A stretch of 64,000 nucleotides of DNA from Blastococcus sp. TBT05-19 (lineage in GTDB: Bacteria; Actinomycetota; Actinomycetes; Mycobacteriales; Geodermatophilaceae), in NCBI RefSeq assembly GCF_003319095.1, contig NZ_QOHI01000004.1:310001-374000 (forward strand), read 5' to 3'. Made by a program: the position numbers and the translations under genes. Every line of letters starts with the position of its first letter. The first letter of the stretch is position 1. The notes under the pieces are model-generated. The model was given only the letters and a program-made list of their open reading frames with translations. It was not told the DNA's origin and ran no database searches. Positions 42,811 through 51,075 of this stretch are shown here, in pieces.

Positions 42811-43868
42811 TGCGGGCCTCCTTCCACCGGCTGACCGTCGCCGACGTCGAGCGGCTGACCGACGACGCCGTGGCCGTCACCTTCGCCGTCCCGCCCGAGC
42901 TGGCCGAGGACTACCGGTTCCGCCCCGGCCAGGCGCTGACCCTGCGCCGGGTCGACGGCGACCGGGACGAGCGCCGCTCCTACTCGATCTGCGCGCCGGC
43001 CGGGGCGCCGCCCCGCGTGGGGGTCCGCGAGGTGCCCGGCGGGCTCTTCTCCTCCTGGCTCGTGCACTCTGTGCGCCCCGGGGACGAGATCGAGGTGCTG
43101 CCACCCGCGGGCACCTTCACCACCGACCTGGACGCACCGGCCGACCACGTCTTCGTCGTCGCCGGCTCCGGGATCACGCCGGCGCTCTCGCTGGCGGCCA
43201 CGGTGCTGGGCGACGGCCGGTCCACCGTCACCGTGTTCTACGGCAACCGGCGCACCGACACGGTGATGTTCGCCGACGAGCTGGCCGACCTGAAGGACCG
43301 GTACGGACCCCGCCTGCAGCTGGTGCACGTGCTCTCCCGGGAACCGCGGGACGCCGAGCTCACCAGCGGACGGCTGGACGCCGACCGGCTGCGCGCGCTC
43401 GTCGGCGCGCTCGTCGACCCCGGCGAGGTCGACCACTGGTGGCTGTGCGGCCCGCACGGCCTGGTGACCGGCGCCCGCGAGGTGCTCGCCGGCCTCGGGG
43501 TGCCCGCGAACCGGGTGCACCAGGAGCTGTTCTACGTCGACGACCTGCCACCCCAGCCGGTGCGCGGGGACGACGCCGCGGTCGAAGGGCCGAGCAGCCG
43601 GGTCACCGTCGTCCTCGACGGCCGGACCACGACGCTCGCGCTGCCGCGGGACGTGCCCGTCCTGGACGCGGCGCAGCAGGTGCGGGCGGACCTGCCCTTC
43701 GCCTGCAAGGGCGGCGTCTGCGGCACCTGCCGGGCGCGGGTCACCGTCGGGCAGGTGGAGATGCGGCGGAACTACGCGCTCGAGCCCGGCGAGGTCGCGG
43801 CCGGCTACGTGCTCACCTGCCAGGCCCTGCCGGTGTCCGGCGAGCTCACCGTCGACTTCGACGCCTGA
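42810..43868 (+). CDS. paaE: phenylacetyl-CoA epoxidase reductase subunit PaaE
   Basis: PaaE passes electrons from NADPH through FAD and a 2Fe-2S cluster to PaaA. The 352-residue protein has an FNR-like FAD domain (about 1-105, RSYSICAP), an NAD(P) domain (about 110-235, VAGSGITPALSL, CGPHGLV) and a C-terminal ferredoxin domain (about 265-352) with the C-x4-C-x2-C motif FACKGGVCGTC and a distal cysteine in LTCQALP. It closes the paa operon. Its end forms a hairpin with the end of the convergent channel gene. Confidence 0.92.
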   Translation: MRASFHRLTVADVERLTDDAVAVTFAVPPELAEDYRFRPGQALTLRRVDGDRDERRSYSICAPAGAPPRVGVREVPGGLFSSWLVHSVRPGDEIEVLPPAGTFTTDLDAPADHVFVVAGSGITPALSLAATVLGDGRSTVTVFYGNRRTDTVMFADELADLKDRYGPRLQLVHVLSREPRDAELTSGRLDADRLRALVGALVDPGEVDHWWLCGPHGLVTGAREVLAGLGVPANRVHQELFYVDDLPPQPVRGDDAAVEGPSSRVTVVLDGRTTTLALPRDVPVLDAAQQVRADLPFACKGGVCGTCRARVTVGQVEMRRNYALEPGEVAAGYVLTCQALPVSGELTVDFDA

Positions 43869-43886
43869 GCGCCCCCGGGTCAGGCG
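43862..43886. terminator. hairpin spanning convergent stop codons
   Basis: CGCCTGA (43862-43868) pairs with TCAGGCG (43880-43886) across an eleven-base GC-rich loop. Each arm contains one gene's stop codon, the same design as at 23985-24010. Confidence 0.45.
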
Positions 43887-44731
43887 CGCTCGGCGGGCTC
43901 CGCGGCGGCCGCCGCGGGCGACGTCCCCGGCTGGTCGCGGAGGAACAGGTACCAGTACGACGTCGACACGAAGATGACCGCACCGACCAGGTTCCCCGCA
44001 CCCGCCAGCAGCCAGTTCAGCCCCGTCTCGCCCCACCCGATGTCCGGCACCCCGGCGAACATCGCCGCGGGCAGGAAGAACATGTTGGCGACGACGTGGT
44101 CGAAGCCCATGGCCACGAAGGCCATGATCGGGAAGAAGATCGCCAGGACCTTGCCGGAGACGCTCGTGGCCGCGAGCGACATCCAGACGCCGAGGCAGAC
44201 CAGCCAGTTGCAGCCGACGCCGCGCAGGAACGTCTGCCACGGCGACTCCCCCAGCGCCTTGCCCTCGGCGATGCCCGCCAGCCGCTCGTAGGTCAGGCCC
44301 GCGTTCCCGGACGCACCCGCCTCGCCGATGACCCCGGTCTGCACCGCCAGGAAGAACGCCACGAACAGCGCGCCCAGCAGGTTGCCGAGCAGCACCAGCG
44401 TCAGGTTCCGGGCCACGTCGCCCAGGCCGAGCTTGCCGTTCATCGCGCCCAGCGGGACCAGCATCATGTTGCCGGTGGCCAGGTCGGAGCCGGCGATGAG
44501 CACGAGGACCAGCCCGAGGGTGAACGCCGCGCCCATGAAGAGCGTGGGCAGCGTGCCCCAGGTCTCCGGGTCCAGCCCCGAGGAGACGGTGATCGCGACC
44601 AGGGCGCCGAACGCGATGTAGGCCCCGGCGAGGAACGAGCTGACCAGCACCCGGTCCCAGGTGCGGTGGACCTTCTTGGCCCCGGTCTCGGCCGCTACCT
44701 GGGCCATCTCCTGCGGTTCGCGTGCCGACAT
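43880..44731 (-). CDS. formate/nitrite transporter (FNT) family channel
   Basis: This 283-residue membrane protein has six hydrophobic segments and the FNT signatures FLAGAYIAFGAL, SDLATGNMMLVPLG and a GFDHVVANMFFLPA segment, where the conserved histidine lies in the pore-lining second half. FNT pentamers conduct formate, nitrite or hydrosulfide; which one is not shown. The ATG at 44731 has GGGAGG upstream. It diverges from a zinc alcohol dehydrogenase of a formaldehyde-dehydrogenase-like type, so formate is an attractive substrate. Confidence 0.87.
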   Translation of the reverse strand: MSAREPQEMAQVAAETGAKKVHRTWDRVLVSSFLAGAYIAFGALVAITVSSGLDPETWGTLPTLFMGAAFTLGLVLVLIAGSDLATGNMMLVPLGAMNGKLGLGDVARNLTLVLLGNLLGALFVAFFLAVQTGVIGEAGASGNAGLTYERLAGIAEGKALGESPWQTFLRGVGCNWLVCLGVWMSLAATSVSGKVLAIFFPIMAFVAMGFDHVVANMFFLPAAMFAGVPDIGWGETGLNWLLAGAGNLVGAVIFVSTSYWYLFLRDQPGTSPAAAAAEPAERA

Positions 44732-44783
44732 CGAAAGCCTCCCGGGGTCCCTGCCGCCCCCTCCTGCCCGAGCCGTCACTCCG

Positions 44784-44809
44784 CAAACCGCCTCACCAAA
44801 CCGCCTCGC
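44784..44809. repeat. 13-base tandem repeat between divergent genes
   Basis: CAAACCGCCTCAC is followed directly by CAAACCGCCTCGC, between the channel gene (start 44731) and the alcohol dehydrogenase (start 44951). Exact tandem spacing near one helical turn suggests a regulator-binding site. Confidence 0.5.
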
Positions 44810-44950
44810 CGGACGGAGCCGGCCGGAGTAGCCGCAGAGCCCGCGGGTAGGGGCGGAGCGGCCGTGGACGCCGGTGAGCAGGGCCGGCCACCGTCCGGGC
44901 CGGAACCACCCCTGCCTCCTCCGCGGAGGGACGGGGCAGAGGAGCGACAC

Positions 44951-46159
44951 ATGAAGGCAGTGGTGTGGCACGGCGTCGGGGACATCCGGCTCGACGACGT
45001 CCCCGACCCGACCATCCAGGACCCGACCGACGCCATCGTGGAGATCACGGCGACCGGCATCTGCGGCACCGACCTGCACTTCGTCCGCGGCACGATGTCG
45101 GGCATGGTCGAGGGCACGATCCTCGGGCACGAGGCCGTCGGCATCGTGCGCGAGACCGGCCCGGGGGTGCGCAACCTGCGCGCCGGCGACCGCGTGGTGA
45201 TCCCCTCCACGGTCGGCTGCGGCATCTGCTCGTACTGCCGCGCCGGTTACTACGCGCAGTGCGACAACGCCAACCCCAACGGGCCGTCCGCCGGCACGTG
45301 CTTCTTCGGCGGGCCGAAGACCACCGGACCGGTCGACGGGCTGCAGGCCCAGTACGCGCGGATCCCGTTCGCGCACGTCGGGCCGGTGTGGCTGCCGGAG
45401 CAGGTCACCGACGACCAGGCGATCCTGATCTCCGACATCTACCCGACGGCGTGGTTCGGCGCCCGGCTGGCCGAGGTGGGCCCGGGGAACACGGTCCTCG
45501 TCCTGGGCGCGGGCCCGGTCGGGCAGTTCGCGATCACCAGCGCCTTCCAGCAGGGCGCGGGCCGGGTGCTCGTCGTCGACGGCATCGCGAGCCGCCTGGA
45601 CCAGGCCCGGGCCCGCGGCGCCGAGGCGATCGACTTCAACGCCGAGGACCCGGTCGCCGTCGTGCACGAGCTGACCGGCGGCATCGGGGTGGACCGGGTC
45701 ATCGACGCGGTGGGCGTCGACGCCCAGCGCCCGAGGACCGGCCCGGCCGCCGAGGCGGCCGAGCAGCAGGCGGACGCCTTCGAGCAGGAGCGCTCCCAGG
45801 TCGCTCCAGAGCAGAACCCGCAGGGCAGCACCTGGGTGGCCGGCGACGCGCCGAGCCAGGCCGCGCAGTGGGCGGTCCAGGCCGTGGCCAAGGCCGGCAC
45901 GATCGGGATCATCGGCGTGTACCCGCCGGACATGACCAGCTTCCCGATCGGCGCGGCGATGAACAAGAACCTCACCGTGAAGATGGGGAACTGCAACCAC
46001 CGCCGGTACATCCCGCACCTGGTCGACCTGGTGCGCACCGGGGCGGTCGACCCGTCGACGGTCCTCACCCAGGTCGAGGACATGCCCTCGGTCCTCGACG
46101 CCTACGAGACCTTCGACCGCCGCGAGAGCGGCTGGACCAAGGCCGTCGTCGCGCCCTGA
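44951..46159 (+). CDS. zinc-dependent alcohol dehydrogenase (formaldehyde dehydrogenase-like)
   Basis: This 402-residue medium-chain dehydrogenase has the catalytic zinc ligands CGTDLHF and GHEAVGIV, and a structural zinc lobe with CGICSYCRAGYYAQC. The NAD-binding turn is VLVLGAGPVGQFA. An insertion around residues 255-300 (QRPRTGPAAEAAEQQ..., NPQGSTW) is like that of glutathione-independent formaldehyde dehydrogenases. The ATG has GAGGAG upstream. Divergence from an FNT channel suggests a C1 or formate-linked role. Confidence 0.85.
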   Translation: MKAVVWHGVGDIRLDDVPDPTIQDPTDAIVEITATGICGTDLHFVRGTMSGMVEGTILGHEAVGIVRETGPGVRNLRAGDRVVIPSTVGCGICSYCRAGYYAQCDNANPNGPSAGTCFFGGPKTTGPVDGLQAQYARIPFAHVGPVWLPEQVTDDQAILISDIYPTAWFGARLAEVGPGNTVLVLGAGPVGQFAITSAFQQGAGRVLVVDGIASRLDQARARGAEAIDFNAEDPVAVVHELTGGIGVDRVIDAVGVDAQRPRTGPAAEAAEQQADAFEQERSQVAPEQNPQGSTWVAGDAPSQAAQWAVQAVAKAGTIGIIGVYPPDMTSFPIGAAMNKNLTVKMGNCNHRRYIPHLVDLVRTGAVDPSTVLTQVEDMPSVLDAYETFDRRESGWTKAVVAP

Positions 46160-46169
46160 TCGCGGGGGT

Positions 46170-46192
46170 CGGGAGGAGCGCTGCCCCTCCCG
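46170..46192. terminator. hairpin between convergent genes
   Basis: CGGGAGG (46170-46176) pairs with CCTCCCG (46186-46192) across nine bases, shortly after the dehydrogenase stop and before the kinase gene end. Confidence 0.5.
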
Positions 46193-46246
46193 GCCGCCGG
46201 GACACCGCAGCCGGACCGGACGAGTGCCTCCCGCCGCGACGACCGG

Positions 46247-47968
46247 TCAGCCGGCGGCGCCGTCCTCCCCGGGTCCCGCCGGCGCCGGTTCGGTGGCCGT
46301 GCCGGCGTCCGGAGCGGGCTCGGACGGCTCCGTGGTCGGCTCGGCGCTCGGCTCGGCGGTCGGCTCCGCGGTCGGCTCGGCGGTCGGCTCGGTGGTCCCG
46401 CCGCTCGGCGACGACGGCGCGGTCGTGCCGCCGTCCTCGGCCCCGCCGGCCGCCGGCCGGGTCGTCTCCTCCGCGGTCGGGGTCGGGTCGGGGGCCGGAG
46501 TGCCGGAGTCCCCGGGCGTGGTGTTCCCGGCGGTCCCGGTCGACCCGGGCTCGCCGGCCGGTTCCCCGGTGGGCGTGGTGCCGGCCGGCTGGTCCGGTGC
46601 GCCCGTCGTCCCCTGCGCGGCCTGCGTCGGCGCCGGTCGGTCGCCGGGAACGGCTCCCGCCGGTCCGGACGGCGCGACCGCGACGTCGAGCCGCACCTCG
46701 TCGCCGGCCGACAGCGGCCGCCCCGCCGGGTCGAGCGCGACGACCGTGCCGGCCGGCTCCTCGTCCGTGACGACCTCCCGGCGCTCGACCTCGAGCCCCA
46801 GCGCGGTCAGGTCGGCGGCGACCTCGTCGGCCGGCCGCCCCACGTGGTCGTCCGCCGCCAGGACGATGGCCCCCTCGGCGGTGGGCGCCGAGGCCACCGG
46901 GTCGACCGCCGGCTCCCGCCCGCCGGGGAGACCGAGCACCCCCGCGACCACGCCCGCGCCGAGGAGGAGGGCCAGCAGCGGCGCCAGGACCATCCAGCGG
47001 CGGCGCGCGCCCGGTCGACGGTGGGCGGCCCGCCGCGCCCCCGCCCCGGCGGCCCGCGGAGCGGCGGGCGGAGAGCTCGGGGACGTCGCCGCCACCGGGA
47101 GGGTGCGGGTGGCGGAGGCCTCCGCCTCGCCGTCGAGGGTGGCGTCGATCGCGGCGAGGAAGGCGTGCGCGTCCGGGAACCGGGCGTCGGGGTCCTTGGT
47201 CAGCGCACCGCCGATGAGGCTGCGCACCTCCTCGGGCACCGCGGCCGGCATCGGCTCCGGCTCCTGCTGCACCTGCTTGAGCGCGAGGGTGACCGGGTTG
47301 TCGCCCTCGAACGCGGCGTGCCCGGTCAGCGACTCGTACCCGACCAGGCCGAGCGCGTAGACGTCGCTCGCCGGGCGCGGGGACTCCCCCACCGCCTGCT
47401 CCGGCGACATGTACTGCGGGGTGCCGATCACCTGGCCGGTCTGGGTCAGGGGGACGCTCGCCGCGGACCAGGCGATGCCGAAGTCGGTGAGCTTCACCTG
47501 GCCGTCGCGGTCGATGAGGATGTTGGCGGGCTTGACGTCCCGGTGCACGACGCCGGCGCGGTGGGCCTCGGCCAGGGCGGCGGCCGCCTGGCGCAGCACC
47601 GACAGCGCGGTGGCGGTGTCCATCGGGCCCTCGTCGCCGAACAGGGCCGACAGCGGCGCACCGTCGACCAGCTCCATCACCAGGTAGGCGATGCGCTCTC
47701 CGGTCGCCGCCGTCTCGGTCTCGCCGTAGTCGTGCACCGCGGCGATGTTCGGGTGGCTGAGGGCCGCGGCGTGCGTGGCCTCGGCGCGGAAGCGGGCGAC
47801 GAACCCGGGGTCGTCGGCGTACTCGCTGCGCAGCACCTTGATGGCGACGGGCCGGTCCATCCGGACGTCGCGCCCCCGCCAGACCTCGCCCATCCCGCCG
47901 GTGGCGATCAGGTGGTCGAGCGCGTAGCGCCCGTCCAGGAGCTCGCGCTCGTGTCCGACGATGGTCAC
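46247..47968 (-). CDS. PASTA-containing Ser/Thr protein kinase (PknB-like)
   Basis: This 573-residue membrane kinase has a cytoplasmic kinase domain (about 15-270) with GGMGEVWRGRD, the VAIKVL lysine, HRDVKPANIL and DFGIA plus GTPQYMSPEQ, all intact. A basic linker leads to one membrane helix (MVLAPLLALLLGAGVVAGVL, about 325-345). Outside the cell is a single PASTA-like domain (about 365-430), then a 140-residue threonine/proline/glutamate tail with TAEP repeats. Many relatives have several PASTA domains that sense cell-wall fragments; one plus a long tail is reduced. Partner genes are not evident nearby. Confidence 0.88.
   Translation of the reverse strand: MTIVGHERELLDGRYALDHLIATGGMGEVWRGRDVRMDRPVAIKVLRSEYADDPGFVARFRAEATHAAALSHPNIAAVHDYGETETAATGERIAYLVMELVDGAPLSALFGDEGPMDTATALSVLRQAAAALAEAHRAGVVHRDVKPANILIDRDGQVKLTDFGIAWSAASVPLTQTGQVIGTPQYMSPEQAVGESPRPASDVYALGLVGYESLTGHAAFEGDNPVTLALKQVQQEPEPMPAAVPEEVRSLIGGALTKDPDARFPDAHAFLAAIDATLDGEAEASATRTLPVAATSPSSPPAAPRAAGAGARRAAHRRPGARRRWMVLAPLLALLLGAGVVAGVLGLPGGREPAVDPVASAPTAEGAIVLAADDHVGRPADEVAADLTALGLEVERREVVTDEEPAGTVVALDPAGRPLSAGDEVRLDVAVAPSGPAGAVPGDRPAPTQAAQGTTGAPDQPAGTTPTGEPAGEPGSTGTAGNTTPGDSGTPAPDPTPTAEETTRPAAGGAEDGGTTAPSSPSGGTTEPTAEPTAEPTAEPSAEPTTEPSEPAPDAGTATEPAPAGPGEDGAAG
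46326..46397 (-). repeat. six tandem 12-base units encoding TAEP repeats
   Basis: Six copies of a 12-base unit near GGCTCGGCGGTC encode TTEP, TAEP and SAEP in the extracellular tail of the kinase. Units differ at a few positions. Repeat number may vary between strains. Confidence 0.85.
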
Positions 47969-48122
47969 TCCTGGCTCCGTCCCCCACGACGCGGCCCCTG
48001 ATGGCGCTGCGTCCGATCCGTTCTCGGAAGTGCCCGGCGGGGGCCGGGGCTACACCCCGGACCGGGGATCAGGAGCCGCCGGGACGGCCGCCGCCGGACC
48101 GGCCGGGCGCGCCCGGCGGGGT

Positions 48123-48128
48123 TAGCGT
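48123..48128 (+). promoter_or_regulatory. leaderless -10 element TAGCGT
   Basis: TAGCGT predicts +1 exactly at the A of the ATG at 48135. The context GTTAGCGT matches that at 24884-24891. Confidence 0.5.
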
Positions 48129-48134
48129 CGGTCC

Positions 48135-48284
48135 ATGACGACACCTCCCGACCCGCAGGCCCCGCCGCCGGACCCGACGCCGGCCGACCCCGACACCCCC
48201 GGCGCCCCCGATCCCTCGGGGCTCCCCGACCCGACCGGTCCGGTGGCGCCGCCGCCGGACGGAGAGCCGGCACCGATCGTCTGA
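48135..48284 (+). CDS. 49-residue proline/aspartate-rich small protein
   Basis: A short frame begins MTTPPDPQAPPPDPTPADPD and is nearly half proline. It has no signal peptide, cysteine or known domain and must be disordered or polyproline-like. Support comes from a TANNNT promoter set exactly for a leaderless start and a strong hairpin nine bases after the stop. Divergent from it is the kinase gene, whose tail is also proline-rich. Function unknown. Confidence 0.5.
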   Translation: MTTPPDPQAPPPDPTPADPDTPGAPDPSGLPDPTGPVAPPPDGEPAPIV

Positions 48285-48292
48285 GCGGCCGT

Positions 48293-48318
48293 CCCCCACC
48301 CCGGAGGCGGGGTGGGGG
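48293..48318. terminator. strong bidirectional hairpin
   Basis: CCCCCACCCC (48293-48302) and GGGGTGGGGG (48309-48318) form ten perfect pairs around a six-base loop, between the small ORF and the convergent dioxygenase gene. Confidence 0.8.
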
Positions 48319-48324
48319 CCCCGG

Positions 48325-49188
48325 TCAGGCCTGCTTCTGCAGCACGAAGTCGTACGTCGACTCCAGCCACGGCACGTCGCTGGTGCCGCCGTCGGGCGTC
48401 GGACCCGGCTCGCGCTCCTCGAACGCCGTCACCAGCTCCTGCTTCGTGCCGAACACGACGTCGCTGTCCAGGTAGTCCGACCCCTCCTGGAACAGGTGGG
48501 TGATCAGCGGCTCGTAGCCGGGCACGTTGATCAGGAAGTGGATGTGCGCCGGGCGGAAGTAGCTGATCTCGGTGCGGCCGATGAGGTCACCCACCGGGCC
48601 GTCCATGGGGATGGCGTACCCCAGGGGCGCGATGGTGCGCACGCAGTAGGTGCCGTCCTCGCGGGTCGTGTACTTCGCCCGCAGCCGCGCCTCGTCGATG
48701 TCGGGGATCTGCGACTCGTAGGCGCCCTCGGTGTCGGCCTGCCAGACGTCGAGCACCGCGTTCGGGACCGGGTTGCCCTCCAGGTCGCGCAGGGTCCCGT
48801 GCAGGTACAGCGGGGTGCCCGGCAGACCCTCGGACATGTCCTCGGCGTAGCCGAGCTCGGGCGAGCCCTCGATGTGGAACGGGCCGAGCACCGTCGCCGG
48901 GGTCGCCCGCGGGTCCAGCCGGTGGTTCATCTGGACGACGAGCATCGACAGCCCCAGCACGTCGGAGGTGAGGATGAACTCCTCGCGCTTGTCGTTGCTG
49001 ATCTGCCCGGTGCGGGTCAGCCACTGCACCGCAGCCATCCACTCGGCCTCGGTGAGCCGCACCTCGCGGGCGAAGTCGTGCAGGTGCCGCACCAGCGCCG
49101 TCATGAGCTCGGCCAGGCGCGGATCGCCGGCGGTGGCCCACCGCTGCACGGCGAGCTCGGTGATGTTGTCCTCGGTGACCAGCTGCAC
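48325..49188 (-). CDS. intradiol ring-cleavage dioxygenase (hydroxyquinol/catechol 1,2-dioxygenase type)
   Basis: This 287-residue non-heme iron(III) dioxygenase has an N-terminal helical dimerisation region and a C-terminal catalytic fold. The iron ligands are visible: one tyrosine in DTEGAYES, one in ISYFRPAHIHF and the two histidines of the same motif. The family cuts catechol-type rings between the hydroxyls; the length and N terminus resemble hydroxyquinol 1,2-dioxygenases. AGGAGG precedes GTG 49188. It is the last gene of a four-gene operon with a CoA-transferase and a citryl-CoA-lyase-like enzyme, and no maleylacetate reductase is adjacent, so the product's fate may be unusual. Confidence 0.87.
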   Translation of the reverse strand: MQLVTEDNITELAVQRWATAGDPRLAELMTALVRHLHDFAREVRLTEAEWMAAVQWLTRTGQISNDKREEFILTSDVLGLSMLVVQMNHRLDPRATPATVLGPFHIEGSPELGYAEDMSEGLPGTPLYLHGTLRDLEGNPVPNAVLDVWQADTEGAYESQIPDIDEARLRAKYTTREDGTYCVRTIAPLGYAIPMDGPVGDLIGRTEISYFRPAHIHFLINVPGYEPLITHLFQEGSDYLDSDVVFGTKQELVTAFEEREPGPTPDGGTSDVPWLESTYDFVLQKQA

Positions 49189-49268
49189 GGGAGTTCCTCC
49201 TGCCGTCCGCGCGCCGGGGAGGCCGGTCGCGCTGCCTCCTCCGCGACTGCCGCGGAGGTCGTGGGTGC

Positions 49269-50240
49269 CTAGGGCGTGAGCACCAGACGCACGCCGGGGT
49301 CGCCGGTGGCCTGCCGCCGCCAGGCGTCGGCGGCGTCGGCGAGGGAGACCTGCTCGTGCGCCACCGCGAGCGCGCCGGCGGCGGCGTGCTCCGCGACGGC
49401 GGTCAGGGCGTCGCGACGCTGCTCGACCGTGAGCGCGTTGTTCGTGTAGCCCAGGACCGAGGCGCTCTTCGCGCGGAGCACCGCCGAGGAGAACTCCGCG
49501 ACGTCGCCGGAGGCGCCCCCGAGGTTGACCAGCCGGCCGGCGGGCGAGAGCGCCCGCGAGGCGGCGGTGGCGGCGATGCCGAAGACCGGGTCGACGACGA
49601 GGTCCAGCCGGCCGCCGGTCGCCTCGGCGAGGCGGGCGGTGAGCGCGTCGACGTCGTCCCCGGGGGCGATCGCCTCGTCCGCGCCGGCGGCCAGCGCCCG
49701 CGCCCGGGACTCCTCGGAACGGGCGACGGCGACGACCCGGCCGGCGCCGAGGACCTTCGCCGCCCCGACCGCGGCCTGGCCCACGGCACCGCCGGCGCCG
49801 AGGACGAGCACGTGCTCGCCCGTGCGCAACCCGCCCCGCCAGGTGAGCGACATCCACGCGGCCACCGCGGACAGGCCGAGCGCGGCCAGCGCGGCGTCGG
49901 GCACGTCGGCGGTCACCGGCACGACGTCGGCGTCCGGGACGGCGCACAGCTCGGCGAGGCTGCCGTCGCCCGGCGCCATCCCGGCCGAGGTCGCGAACCA
50001 CACCCGGGTGCCGGCGGTCAGCGTGGTCGAGCTCTCGACCACCCCGACGCCCTGCACCCCCGGCACGTAGGGCACGGCCGGGCGACCGAAGTACGAGGTG
50101 CCCGACGCGCACAGCAGGTCCAGCGGCACGATCGGAGCGGCGGTCACCCGGACGACGGTGCGACCGGCGCCCGCCGCGGGCGCGGGGTGGTCGGCGACGA
50201 CGGGGGTCTCCCCCGGCTCCTGGACGACGGCGGCGCGCAT
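49269..50240 (-). CDS. zinc-binding-dehydrogenase superfamily quinone oxidoreductase-like protein
   Basis: The 323 residues show the MDR fold: an N-terminal GroES-like domain (VRVTAAPIVPLDLLC, YVPGVQGVGVV) and an NADPH domain with VLVLGAGGAVGQAAVGAAK. The zinc ligands of alcohol dehydrogenases are absent, as in quinone oxidoreductases and enoyl reductases. In the operon it lies between the lyase-like gene (4 bases upstream) and the dioxygenase (80 bases downstream). It may reduce a quinone or a double bond of the ring-cleavage product. Confidence 0.8.
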   Translation of the reverse strand: MRAAVVQEPGETPVVADHPAPAAGAGRTVVRVTAAPIVPLDLLCASGTSYFGRPAVPYVPGVQGVGVVESSTTLTAGTRVWFATSAGMAPGDGSLAELCAVPDADVVPVTADVPDAALAALGLSAVAAWMSLTWRGGLRTGEHVLVLGAGGAVGQAAVGAAKVLGAGRVVAVARSEESRARALAAGADEAIAPGDDVDALTARLAEATGGRLDLVVDPVFGIAATAASRALSPAGRLVNLGGASGDVAEFSSAVLRAKSASVLGYTNNALTVEQRRDALTAVAEHAAAGALAVAHEQVSLADAADAWRRQATGDPGVRLVLTP

Positions 50241-50244
50241 CGGC

Positions 50245-51075
50245 TCAGCCCTTCTCGCGCGGCAGCGGCTCGGGGACGAACGGATCGGGGTCGACCGGGC
50301 GGTTGTTCAGGTCGACGGAGAGGAAGACGTCGTTGCCCACTGGGTTGCGGATCTCCTCGGCGAGCTGGCCGATGAGCCCGGCGGTGCGGGCGAGCAGCGC
50401 GAACCCGCGGAGCAGCTGCATCGGCAGCCCGAGGTCGGCCAGCGCCGCGCCGCACACGCCGGCGCCGTTGAGCGGCAGCTGCTTGCCCAGCACCTGGGAG
50501 TGCACCCGGCCGATGGCGGCGAACAGCGACAGGTGCGGGCCGTAGAGGCCCTCCTCGGTCGCGATCCGGAACAGCCGCGGGGTGCGCGGGTCGCCCTGCT
50601 TGTGCACGTGGTGGCCGAGCCCCGGGACGAAGCGGCCGGCCGCGCGGGAGGCGGTCACCGTCTCCAGGGCCAGGGCGTCCCAGCCGGCGTCGTCGGTGGG
50701 CAGCGGACCGTCGACGGCGGCGAGCACCTCGTGCAGGAACTTCCCGCAGTCCTCGGTGACGCCGAGGAAGCGCGAGCCGCCACCGAGCAGCCCGGCGGCC
50801 AGCGCGCCCTGGATCGAGTCGGGCGCGGAGAGGTAGGTGAGCCGGGTGACGATCGCCGTCGGCGTGAACCCGTGGTCGGCCAGCGCGGCCAGCACGGCCT
50901 CGAAGACGCGGATCTCCCCCGGGCTGGGGCGGCGCTGGGTGGCCAGCCAGAAGGCCAGCTCGCCGAAACCGACGGACCCCATCACGTCCTCGGCGAGGTC
51001 CGAGCCCAGCAGGGTGATCCGCTCGAGGCTCGAGGCCCCGAGCGCGGTCGGGTAGACCGGGCGGTCGTCGGTCAC
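50245..51075 (-). CDS. citryl-CoA-lyase-like (citrate synthase fold) protein
   Basis: This 276-residue protein corresponds to the catalytic part of citrate synthase. PGLGHHVHKQGDPR supplies the histidine of the second active-site loop, and LNGAGVCGAALADLGLP supplies the aspartate. The first active-site histidine region (HGGAN in citrate synthases) reads LGGGSRFLG, a change I associate with the citryl-CoA lyase-like branch. Retro-Claisen cleavage of a beta-hydroxyacyl-CoA to acetyl-CoA plus a keto acid is therefore plausible. The GTG overlaps the CoA-transferase stop by four bases, strongly linking the two steps. Confidence 0.78.
   Translation of the reverse strand: MTDDRPVYPTALGASSLERITLLGSDLAEDVMGSVGFGELAFWLATQRRPSPGEIRVFEAVLAALADHGFTPTAIVTRLTYLSAPDSIQGALAAGLLGGGSRFLGVTEDCGKFLHEVLAAVDGPLPTDDAGWDALALETVTASRAAGRFVPGLGHHVHKQGDPRTPRLFRIATEEGLYGPHLSLFAAIGRVHSQVLGKQLPLNGAGVCGAALADLGLPMQLLRGFALLARTAGLIGQLAEEIRNPVGNDVFLSVDLNNRPVDPDPFVPEPLPREKG

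Noticed and set aside
46326-46397. Tandem repeat considered as a CRISPR or mobile-element trace
   Set aside because: Units are contiguous 12-mers in frame with a kinase gene, with no spacers and no cas genes.
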